Source: an uncultured bacterium
Lineage (GTDB): Bacteria > Bacillota_A > Clostridia > Lachnospirales > Lachnospiraceae
Length of the DNA stretch: 7,609 bases
Reading direction: 5' to 3'
Assembly (NCBI GenBank): GCA_905215045.1
Contig: CAJMOO010000084.1
Span: 1-7,609, forward strand
Below are positions 1 to 5,636 of the stretch, one piece after another. The notes beneath the pieces are model-generated. The model was not told the origin of the DNA, made no database searches, and saw nothing but the letters and a program-made list of their open reading frames with translations. Position 1 is the stretch's first letter. Every line of letters starts with the position of its first letter. A program made the translations under genes and the position numbers.

Positions 1-53
1 AGCATAGATGCTGCAAGTGCGACTGTTAATAACCCGACTAAAAACTTTTTCAT
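1..53 (-). CDS. N-terminal fragment of a secreted protein (signal peptide only)
   Basis: Only the first 17 codons lie inside the window; the gene continues past the left edge. The visible residues (MKKFLVGLLTVALAASM) have two lysines, then a hydrophobic alanine- and leucine-rich stretch, which is a typical Sec signal peptide, so the product is probably exported or a lipoprotein. No cleavage site or lipobox is reached. The start is supported by an AAAGGAG ribosome binding site at 70-64 and by a strong minus-strand promoter at 118-146. The gene is divergent from the glucosaminidase gene. Function cannot be assigned from this fragment; a cell-wall or solute-binding protein would fit but is only a guess. 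Confidence 0.7.
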   Translation of the reverse strand, partial: MKKFLVGLLTVALAASM

Positions 54-117
54 AACTTTATCGCTCCTTTATATATTTTATTCAATCAGCACACTACCAT
101 GCTAAAGTGTTTGTTTT

Positions 118-146
118 ATAATAGCAAAGTTCTCTTGCTTTGTCAA
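118..146 (-). promoter_or_regulatory. Sigma-A promoter of the leftward secreted-protein gene
   Basis: On the minus strand TTGACA (146-141) and TATTAT (123-118) are separated by exactly 17 bases. That is a consensus -35 and a five-of-six -10. It lies about 65 bases upstream of the start codon at 53. The spacer contains a dyad, AGCAA (123-127) and TTGCT (135-139), which could be an operator but is short enough to be chance. Confidence 0.72.
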
Positions 147-165
147 ACCTTATCCTCTGTTTTTT

Positions 166-193
166 GTTACATTTCTATTACATATTTATTGAG
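166..193 (+). promoter_or_regulatory. Candidate PhoP/PhoB box (three hexamers, 11-base period)
   Basis: GTTACA (166-171), ATTACA (177-182) and the weaker ATTGAG (188-193) are each separated by 5 bases, giving an 11-base period that places them on one face of the helix. Bacillus PhoP binds direct TT(A/T/C)ACA-like hexamers spaced by about 5 bases. The third copy overlaps the -35 of the glucosaminidase promoter, which suits an activator contacting polymerase. A phosphate two-component system is encoded in the same window. The match is by eye and the region is AT-rich, so chance is a real alternative. Confidence 0.35.
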
Positions 194-217
194 TTTCCAT
201 GAATCTTGTGTTATTCT
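189..217 (+). promoter_or_regulatory. Probable promoter of the glucosaminidase gene
   Basis: TTGAGT (189-194) and TATTCT (212-217) are separated by 17 bases and would start transcription near 224, about 20 bases before the start codon. The -35 matches four of six consensus bases and the -10 four of six, so it is moderate and may need an activator. The AGGAGG ribosome binding site follows at 231-236, with 7 bases to the ATG. Confidence 0.5.
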
Positions 218-243
218 AGAAGAGTATAAAAGGAGGAGTATCA

Positions 244-1590
244 ATGTATTATAAAAAAATACTTGCTGCAGCATTAACTGTTTCATGTATCGGTGGTATC
301 GTACCTGCAAACTCTGTACAGGCAGCAAGTCTTAAGATCCGCTACAGCGGCAAAACACGTTACTATAAAGGAAAACAATTACATGTCAGCTATGCAAATA
401 AGAACCTGTCTTCTAAATATGTTGGCATTCAGATCAATAAAGTCAATATGATCCCTTATTATGACTATCTTGTAAAGCAGGGTCCGAAAGTCAAACGTAC
501 TTACTCTAAGAGCAGTGGAAAACTGATCCTTAAGAATGGCGATGACACACTGACAGCTTATGTAGGAAAACGTACATACTACTTAAATGGGGTAAAGAAA
601 ACCTTCAGCGTTGCCCCTACAAAGGTAAAATATTATAAGACAAAGAAGACTATCATCTTAATTCCTGCTAATGCGATCGTCAAAGGACTGGGATTAAATT
701 ATAAGTATAGTTCTTCTTCAAAAAGGATCTATATCACACAGCCTGTCATTCCTTCAGATTCAACAACACAGGTCCAAACACAACCAAGTGGTTCTGTGCA
801 GTATACAAATTATAATAAGAGTTTATCAGCTTATGTAACTGCAGAGAAGAAACAACATCCAACTTACGGCGGCAAGAGCATCAGTACATCAACTTACACA
901 AGCTATATTGATCCATCAAAGGATACAACAAATAATTTTCAGTTCTTAACACTGGATACATACCGTGAAGTTGATCCAACTGCATATAATAACTTATTAA
1001 ATAGTAAATTAAGATCAAACAGTGTCTTAAGAAATAAAGGAAATGTCTTGATCGCTGCTGCAAAACAGTATAATATCGACCCTGTATATTTACTATGCCA
1101 GACAATTCTTGAAACTGGATATGGTACAAGCACCTTATCTCAGGGAAAAGCGATCACAACCGTTGTTTCTGGAAGTTCTGTTGTAAGAGATAGTTCTGGA
1201 AATGTCACAGGATTTAAGACAGTCAATGGAAAATATATAACATCCACAATTTCTAAGAAGATGGTGTACAACCTCTACGGAATCAAAGCCTATGATAGTA
1301 ATCCTCAGCTTTGCGGATTCAGCTATGCATATTATCAAGGCTGGACAAGTGTCGATGCAGCAATTTATGGTGCCGCTAAGTATGTAAGCCAAGACTATAT
1401 CCATAATCAGACTTATCAGCAAAATACACTTTATAAATTCCGTTACAACCCAAATATCAATTATCTATGGCACGAATACGCAACAGATCCATCCTATGCA
1501 AAACAGATCGCTACGATCATGTATAGTCAGTTCCGTAGTGTTTATAGATCAGATGTGTCATTTACATATGATAAACCACACTTCAATTAG
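244..1590 (+). CDS. Secreted glucosaminidase (GH73-type peptidoglycan hydrolase) with copper-amine-oxidase-like N-terminal domain
   Basis: The 448-residue product is predicted to cut the glycan backbone of peptidoglycan at N-acetylglucosamine, outside the membrane, in wall turnover or cell separation. Residues 1-28 form a signal peptide, with likely cleavage after VQA or VQAA. Residues 30-166 form a lysine- and tyrosine-rich beta domain like the copper amine oxidase N-terminal (stalk) domain, without copper-enzyme residues. A Ser/Thr/Gln-rich linker spans about 167-230. Residues 255-435 match the glucosaminidase family of LytD and LytB. The likely catalytic glutamate is E290 in ILETGYGTSTL, followed by NLYGIKAYDSNP (343-354), GWTSVDAAIYGAAKYVSQDY (366-385) and the family signature QNTLYKFRYNP (393-403). 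There is no LPXTG anchor and there are no choline or SH3 repeats, so attachment to the wall may depend on the N-terminal domain. It is convergent with phoR. The family is secure; the physiological role is not. Confidence 0.88.
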   Translation: MYYKKILAAALTVSCIGGIVPANSVQAASLKIRYSGKTRYYKGKQLHVSYANKNLSSKYVGIQINKVNMIPYYDYLVKQGPKVKRTYSKSSGKLILKNGDDTLTAYVGKRTYYLNGVKKTFSVAPTKVKYYKTKKTIILIPANAIVKGLGLNYKYSSSSKRIYITQPVIPSDSTTQVQTQPSGSVQYTNYNKSLSAYVTAEKKQHPTYGGKSISTSTYTSYIDPSKDTTNNFQFLTLDTYREVDPTAYNNLLNSKLRSNSVLRNKGNVLIAAAKQYNIDPVYLLCQTILETGYGTSTLSQGKAITTVVSGSSVVRDSSGNVTGFKTVNGKYITSTISKKMVYNLYGIKAYDSNPQLCGFSYAYYQGWTSVDAAIYGAAKYVSQDYIHNQTYQQNTLYKFRYNPNINYLWHEYATDPSYAKQIATIMYSQFRSVYRSDVSFTYDKPHFN

Positions 1591-1883
1591 ATTTTTAATT
1601 GTATGAGTTGAAGGTCATCGAGTATTTAGAGAAAAAATGAAAGATAGCATGTGTGCAACACGAATTCCATTGACGGAGTTTTGACGGAACGCTTATCCGC
1701 TGGATCTCCTGCGATAACTCGCGTTGAAAGCTACTAAAACCAGTAGTCTTTGACGCTCAAACAATCGACCGATCCAGCTGCGATTCCATCAAAACTCCTA
1801 TGGAATTCGATCGTTGCTCACATGCTATCTTTCATTTTTTCTCTAAATACCTGAAGACTTTCAATCATAAAATTAAGAAAATC
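1590..1883. repeat. 294-base imperfect palindrome, terminator-like and possibly a dispersed repeat
   Basis: Nearly the whole segment folds on itself. The core arms 1622-1653 and 1819-1850 are a perfect 32-bp inverted repeat with an A-tract on the left and a T-tract on the right. Outward, pairing continues with a few mismatches to the stop codon of the glucosaminidase gene and to about 1883. Inward come CGAATTCCAT (1661-1670 with 1800-1809), GGAGTTTTGA (1675-1684 with 1789-1798), GGAA (1686-1689 with 1784-1787) and GCTGGATC (1699-1706 with 1771-1778). A central hairpin pairs 1721-1735 with 1742-1756 around the loop AAAACC. It carries no transposase gene. It could terminate both convergent transcripts. 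Its size exceeds any normal terminator, so a MITE-like element or a structured RNA is equally possible. Confidence 0.75.
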
Positions 1884-2002
1884 CAAGCTGAGGGATGAAT
1901 GTTAAATGTTATTGTTTTTTAATTTTTGTAGTGGTAGGCAGAAAGTTATAATAAATACCAATACAGTAAAACATACACACTGTGTGGTGGTTTGAATCAC
2001 GT
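1884..2002. other. AT-rich spacer between the two large hairpins
   Basis: There is no credible gene in this stretch. It holds a perfect TATAAT at 1947-1952 (see the promoter entry), a short dyad CACACTGTGTG at 1976-1986, and T-rich runs around 1914-1927. An 18-codon frame at 1895-1951 lacks a properly spaced ribosome binding site. The spacer may be the leader of a short RNA that includes the hairpin at 2003-2178. Confidence 0.5.
1924..1952 (+). promoter_or_regulatory. Possible promoter reading into the second structured element
   Basis: A perfect -10, TATAAT at 1947-1952, lies on the plus strand. The -35 is poor: TTTTGT (1924-1929) at 17 bases or TTGTAG (1926-1931) at 15 bases. Transcription from here would start near 1959, run through the rod-shaped hairpin and could end at the T-tract at 2153-2157, giving an RNA of about 200 bases. 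A perfect -10 can arise by chance in AT-rich DNA. Confidence 0.25.
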
Positions 2003-2178
2003 AAATTATTTGAATATTATAAAAAGAAATCATGTGTCAGTAACCGTACGGACACGTCTGCACTTAGCGAGTGGATGGTCGTTAGACCATTCAGGAGCTT
2101 AGTACAGCTACGTGGGAGTCCGAACGCAAGTGGGTTGCAGACACATGATCTCTTTTTATAATATTCCACCAATAATTT
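2003..2178. ncRNA. Rod-shaped structured element with terminator-like edges, family unknown
   Basis: Arms 2012-2038 and 2140-2166 pair over 27 bp with one mismatch (2028/2150), and AAATTATT (2003-2010) pairs with 2171-2178 beyond a small bulge. The interior also pairs: GTAACC (2040-2045) with GGTTGC (2133-2138), CGGAC (2049-2053) with GTCCG (2118-2122), ACGT (2054-2057) with 2110-2113, CTG, ACT and AGC (2058-2068) with 2097-2107, then TGGATGGTC (2072-2080) with GACCATTCA (2085-2093), closed by the loop GTTA. GAG/GGA forms a purine internal loop, while GGGA (2114-2117) and AACGCAAGTG (2123-2132) bulge on one side only. The core is visibly richer in GC than its flanks. Wobble pairs do not settle the strand, because two appear in either orientation. 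It does not match tmRNA, RNase P, SRP RNA or a riboswitch that I know. Confidence 0.5.
2012..2166. terminator. Likely bidirectional terminator of the phosphate operon and the convergent gene
   Basis: The outer stem has an A-tract at 2021-2025 and a T-tract at 2153-2157, so each strand reads stem then U-run. It ends 24 bases from the phoR stop codon, where a terminator for the pst-pho transcript is expected. Unlike ordinary terminators it holds about 100 bases of structured sequence between the stem halves, so its efficiency is uncertain. Confidence 0.5.
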
Positions 2179-2189
2179 CCGTCTTCACA

Positions 2190-3545
2190 CTACAAATCAG
2201 AATTTTGCCGTGGAAATACAACCGTGATCTTTGTTCCTTTTCCAACTTCACTTTCTACTTCCATCTCTGCATGATGGAATTTTGCTCCGTGTTTTACAAT
2301 GGATAATCCGAGTCCTGAGCCTTCTTTTTGGTTTGAATGGCTCTTATCTACACGATAAAAACGTTCAAATATACGATCAATGTCTTCTTTTGGAATACCA
2401 ATTCCGGTATCTTCTACAATAACTGTTGGGTAATCGCCCATTTTTGAAATCGTGAATACGACTTCTCCGCCAGGATGATTGTATTTAATAGCATTCTCAC
2501 ATACATTAAAAAACATTTCGTAAAGGATCTGTGTAACTCCTCGGATCTTCGTATGAATTCCGCGGATATGAATAGCTACATTTTCTTCTTCACTTCTTCG
2601 CTTCAGATCATTCTTGATACTGAATGCTAATTCATAGAGATCGACATCTTTCCAGTCTAATTCCACTCTATTTTCATCGAGTCTTGAGAGTTTGATGATT
2701 CCTTCGATCATCGAGATCAATCTTCTTGCTTCATCATAGATCGTTGCAGAGAATCTTGGCATGTCTTCTGGTTTCACCAGCCCATCTTTCATTAATTCAG
2801 CGTATCCTGAAATCGTAGTCAATGGAGTTTTTAGTTCATGGGATACATTGGCTGAAAATTCTTTGCGCATATTTTCTGCTTCTTTGATCTCTTTGATCTG
2901 TCTTTCTATATCCATATTCTGTTTTTCAATCTTATCAAGCAATGGCGTCAACTCACTATATGTTTTGTTCTGTTTTGGATGTATCAAATTTATCTGGTTG
3001 ATCGGTTCTACGATACGATCTGTCGACATTCTTGATAATATCACAGATAATATCGTTACAACTGCAAGAATCAAGGCGATGATCGGAATGATATCTTCCA
3101 TCTGTCTTACGATCGTCTGAGTCTCCCGGCTCATCCGAAGAATCGTTCCATCTTTTAACTTCAGCGCATAATAATAAGTCTGTTTTCGTAATGTCATTGA
3201 CATACGAGTATCTTCCCCATGTCCATGTTTAAATGCTTCTTTGACTTCTGTACGATTCTTATGGTTTCCCATGGATTTTTCTTTCCCGCTGCTATCATAA
3301 ATAACCGTTCCATCCTTAGCGATCCTTGTAATCCTTGTGATTGTAATATTTTTATATTTATCGAGATTTTGCTGATCCTCAAAATTAAGTGAAGCCGCCA
3401 AATAGGCCGCCTCATCTTTCATTCCTGTTTTTATCTGTTCCATATAACGATAATATGTAAACATTCCAATAAGCGTTGTCGTGATCAGCACAGCTACAAC
3501 TGCGATGTATACCATGTTGTTTAATATCTTTTGTTTCATTTTCAT
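2190..3545 (-). CDS. phoR: Phosphate-regulon sensor histidine kinase PhoR
   Basis: This 451-residue membrane kinase senses phosphate status, probably through PhoU and the Pst transporter, and phosphorylates the regulator encoded just upstream. TM1 spans about 11-31, an extracytoplasmic segment 36-150, TM2 about 152-171, and a short HAMP-like linker 172-215. The HisKA box FSANVSHELKTPL has the phospho-accepting H236. The ATPase domain shows NVCENAIKYN (N351), VEDTGIGIP (377-385), FERFYR (393-398) and GSGLGLSIV (409-417). No PAS domain separates HAMP and HisKA, so it is shorter than Bacillus subtilis PhoR. The frame is open 20 codons further upstream, but the ATG at 3545 overlaps the regulator stop as ATGA and has GGAGG at 3559-3555, 9 bases away, so I start there. 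It is the last gene of the operon. Confidence 0.9.
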   Translation of the reverse strand: MKMKQKILNNMVYIAVVAVLITTTLIGMFTYYRYMEQIKTGMKDEAAYLAASLNFEDQQNLDKYKNITITRITRIAKDGTVIYDSSGKEKSMGNHKNRTEVKEAFKHGHGEDTRMSMTLRKQTYYYALKLKDGTILRMSRETQTIVRQMEDIIPIIALILAVVTILSVILSRMSTDRIVEPINQINLIHPKQNKTYSELTPLLDKIEKQNMDIERQIKEIKEAENMRKEFSANVSHELKTPLTTISGYAELMKDGLVKPEDMPRFSATIYDEARRLISMIEGIIKLSRLDENRVELDWKDVDLYELAFSIKNDLKRRSEEENVAIHIRGIHTKIRGVTQILYEMFFNVCENAIKYNHPGGEVVFTISKMGDYPTVIVEDTGIGIPKEDIDRIFERFYRVDKSHSNQKEGSGLGLSIVKHGAKFHHAEMEVESEVGKGTKITVVFPRQNSDL

Positions 3546-4222
3546 GATTCGTTGCCTCCGATCCGGTAACCGATTCCTCTGACCGTCTCGATAAGCTTTC
3601 CACATTCTCCAAGCTTCTGCCTTAATGAACGAATATGAACATCGACAGTTCTTGTCTCACCATCAAAATCATATCCCCAGATATTTGTAAGCAGCTGATC
3701 TCTGTTTAATACATTTCCTTTACTCTCTACCAATAAACATAATAGTTTAAATTCCTTATTGGTTAATGTCACTTCATTCCCACAGGATTTTACTTTATGT
3801 TTATTTGGATAAATCTTTAATTGTCCAACAATGATCTCGTCTTTTTTTTCATTTCTGCTGGAACGTCTCAATACCGCTTTGACTCTGGATACAAGTTCCA
3901 TCATTCCGAATGGTTTTGTAATATAATCATCTGCCCCACTATCAAGTCCGAGTACTTTATCATACTCTGTTCCCTTTGCTGTCATCATAATGATCGGCAG
4001 ATCTCTGGTCGCTGATTTTTTACGAAGTTTTCCTAAAATCGATATTCCGTCTTCTCCTGGAAGCATAATATCTAATAATACCAGTTCTGGCTTCTCTCCA
4101 TCACTTAAAGCTTTTAAAAACTCTGATCCATTTTCAAATCCACAGGCATCAAATCCGGTACTTTGTAAGGTATATGTCACCAGTTCTCTGATATTCGGAT
4201 CGTCTTCTACAACAAAAATCAC
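3542..4222 (-). CDS. phoP: OmpR/PhoB-family response regulator of the phosphate regulon
   Basis: The 226-residue cytoplasmic regulator (called PhoP in Bacillus and PhoB in Escherichia coli) is the expected partner of PhoR. The receiver domain (1-120) has the acidic pair D7/D8, phospho-accepting D51 in LVLLDIMLPGEDG, T81 and K103 in ITKPF. The winged-helix DNA-binding domain (about 128-224) contains NKEFKLLCLL (155-164), the recognition helix region TRTVDVHIRSLRQKLG (190-205), and the wing ending VRGIGYRIG. The start is GTG, not ATG: GTGA overlaps the phoU stop by 4 bases, and AAAGGAGG at 4236-4229 lies 6 bases upstream. The stop overlaps the phoR start by 4 bases. Next to pst and phoU, the phosphate role is well supported; phosphorylated regulators of this type bind direct hexamer repeats upstream of pst genes. 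Confidence 0.92.
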   Translation of the reverse strand: MIFVVEDDPNIRELVTYTLQSTGFDACGFENGSEFLKALSDGEKPELVLLDIMLPGEDGISILGKLRKKSATRDLPIIMMTAKGTEYDKVLGLDSGADDYITKPFGMMELVSRVKAVLRRSSRNEKKDEIIVGQLKIYPNKHKVKSCGNEVTLTNKEFKLLCLLVESKGNVLNRDQLLTNIWGYDFDGETRTVDVHIRSLRQKLGECGKLIETVRGIGYRIGGNES

Positions 4223-4872
4223 AGGCTTCCTCCTTTATATTCCCCAGTGATCGCAAATTCGACCCATTCAGCGATATTACTTGCATGATCTCCGATTCGC
4301 TCAAAATACTTGGCGATCATAACGATGGCTACGCATTCTTCTCCTTTCTCAGGATCTTCATGAATCAGGGATATCGTTTCTTTCTTTACTTTGTTAAATA
4401 ATTCATCTACGGTATCATCCTGTTCGATCACTGTATGAGCGATCATCAGATTCTGTTTGATAAAAGACTGTACGCTCTTGCTGACCATACTGATCGTAGC
4501 TTTCGCCATCTTATCAAGATGTGTGTTCTCTCTGATTTCAAGAACCTCAGCATCTTTTCTTACGATTCCTGTAATATCACATGCCTGGTCTCCGATTCGT
4601 TCCATGTCAGATACCATCTTCATGGCCGCTGAAATGACACGCAGATCGCTTGCCACTGGCTGTTGCTGCATCAGAAGTTTCATACAGATACGTTCTATAT
4701 CCCTCTCCTTCTGATTGATTTCCTCTTCCATTGTAAAAATATCTTCCATCAGTTCTTTGTCTCTTGTTGCAACGATCTTAGCTGCTGCCGTGATCATCTC
4801 TTCACACAAAGAACCCATGTCGATCATCTCCTGGTTTAATCTAAGCAGCTGTCTGTCGAATCGATTTCTCAT
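4219..4872 (-). CDS. phoU: Phosphate transport and signalling protein PhoU
   Basis: PhoU is a cytoplasmic, all-helical protein that links the Pst transporter to PhoR and dampens kinase signalling and phosphate uptake when phosphate is plentiful. The 217-residue length is normal. It shows the two symmetrical three-helix repeats with their metal-binding motifs: E91/D95/D99 in MERIGDQACDI, and E191/D195/N199 in FERIGDHASNI, where the last acidic position is Asn. QQQPVASDLRVI (69-80) is also a family hallmark. The gene starts 5 bases after pstB, and its best ribosome binding site, GGGTGA at 4883-4878, contains the pstB stop codon, implying coupled translation. Its own stop overlaps the regulator start. 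Confidence 0.95.
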   Translation of the reverse strand: MRNRFDRQLLRLNQEMIDMGSLCEEMITAAAKIVATRDKELMEDIFTMEEEINQKERDIERICMKLLMQQQPVASDLRVISAAMKMVSDMERIGDQACDITGIVRKDAEVLEIRENTHLDKMAKATISMVSKSVQSFIKQNLMIAHTVIEQDDTVDELFNKVKKETISLIHEDPEKGEECVAIVMIAKYFERIGDHASNIAEWVEFAITGEYKGGSL

Positions 4873-4877
4873 CTAAA

Positions 4878-5630
4878 TCACCCAAACCTTCCTGTAATAT
4901 AGTCTTCTGTTCTCTTATCCTGTGGCATAGAAAATAACTGATCGGATTTTCCATACTCAACCATCTCTCCTAACAGGAAGAATGCTGTATTATCAGAAAT
5001 TCTGACTGCCTGCTGCATATTATGTGTTACCATGATGATCGTATACTTTGATTTTAATTCTACCGCAAGATCTTCAATTTTGGAAGTAGAAATTGGATCA
5101 AGAGCTGACGTTGGTTCATCCATTAGTAAAACTTCAGGTTCTACAGCTAACGCTCTCGCGATACAAAGTCTCTGCTGCTGACCTCCAGAAAGCCCTAAAG
5201 CGCTTTTCTTTAAGCGATCTTTTAATTCATCCCAAATTGCTGCATTTCTTAAAGATTTTTCTACGATATCATCTAATTTTGCTTTGCTTCGGATTCCATG
5301 AGTTCTTGGTCCATATGCAATATTGTCATAAATACTCATTGGAAATGGATTTGGTTTCTGGAATACCATTCCAACTCGTTTTCTTAATAAATTGACATCC
5401 ATGTCACCATAAATATCATCTCCGTCTAATCTTACTTTACCTGTGATCTTACAACCTTCTACAAGATCATTCATTCGGTTTAATGATTTTAAAAGTGTAG
5501 ATTTACCACATCCAGATGGTCCGATAAATGCTGTGATCTCATTTTTAGGAAGATCCAGATTAATATTTTTTAAAGCCTTGAATTTTCCATAATACAGGTC
5601 AAGGTTTTCAACTTTCATTTTACTATCCAT
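4878..5630 (-). CDS. pstB: Phosphate ABC transporter ATP-binding protein PstB
   Basis: PstB is the cytoplasmic ATPase that drives phosphate import through PstC and PstA, acting as a dimer. All ABC motifs are present in 250 residues, the usual PstB length: Walker [10 protein letters not shown] (37-45), Q-loop Q91 in [16 protein letters not shown] (the PNPFPMSI stretch is diagnostic for PstB), signature LSGGQQQR (147-154), Walker B VLLMDE (167-172) with catalytic E172, D-loop SALD (175-178) and switch H203 in THNMQQA. The start at 5630 has AAAGGG at 5645-5640, 9 bases upstream, which straddles the end of pstA, 6 bases away. A second ATG four codons in is possible but less well placed. Expression should follow the rest of the operon. 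Confidence 0.97.
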   Translation of the reverse strand: MDSKMKVENLDLYYGKFKALKNINLDLPKNEITAFIGPSGCGKSTLLKSLNRMNDLVEGCKITGKVRLDGDDIYGDMDVNLLRKRVGMVFQKPNPFPMSIYDNIAYGPRTHGIRSKAKLDDIVEKSLRNAAIWDELKDRLKKSALGLSGGQQQRLCIARALAVEPEVLLMDEPTSALDPISTSKIEDLAVELKSKYTIIMVTHNMQQAVRISDNTAFFLLGEMVEYGKSDQLFSMPQDKRTEDYITGRFG

Positions 5631-5636
5631 AATTGG

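Noticed and set aside
1895..1951. 18-codon frame in the spacer (MNVKCYCF...)
   Set aside because: The only purine-rich sequence, AGGG, directly abuts the ATG, leaving no spacing, and there is no sign of a signal or motif.
1976..1986. CACACTGTGTG dyad as an operator
   Set aside because: It is short and low-complexity, with no gene start downstream that it would control.
2135..2162. Promoter TTGCAG-16-TATAAT pointing into antisense phoR
   Set aside because: The TATAAT is part of the palindrome arm and its mirror image occurs on the other arm, so it is explained by the inverted repeat; the -35 is weak.
2003..2178. 6S RNA
   Set aside because: It is rod-shaped and of about the right length, but there is no large central bubble resembling an open promoter.
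2112..2306. Plus-strand 64-codon frame crossing the hairpin and the end of phoR
   Set aside because: It lies partly in the structured element and partly antisense to phoR, has no ribosome binding site and has a composition typical of a shadow frame.
2761..3120. Plus-strand 119-codon frame antisense to phoR
   Set aside because: It is the complement of conserved kinase coding sequence including the HisKA box, and lacks a ribosome binding site.
3546..3605. Longer phoR start giving 20 extra residues
   Set aside because: These residues are charged, overlap the regulator gene deeply, and the start has no ribosome binding site; the ATG at 3545 has GGAGG 9 bases upstream and an N-terminus leading directly to TM1.
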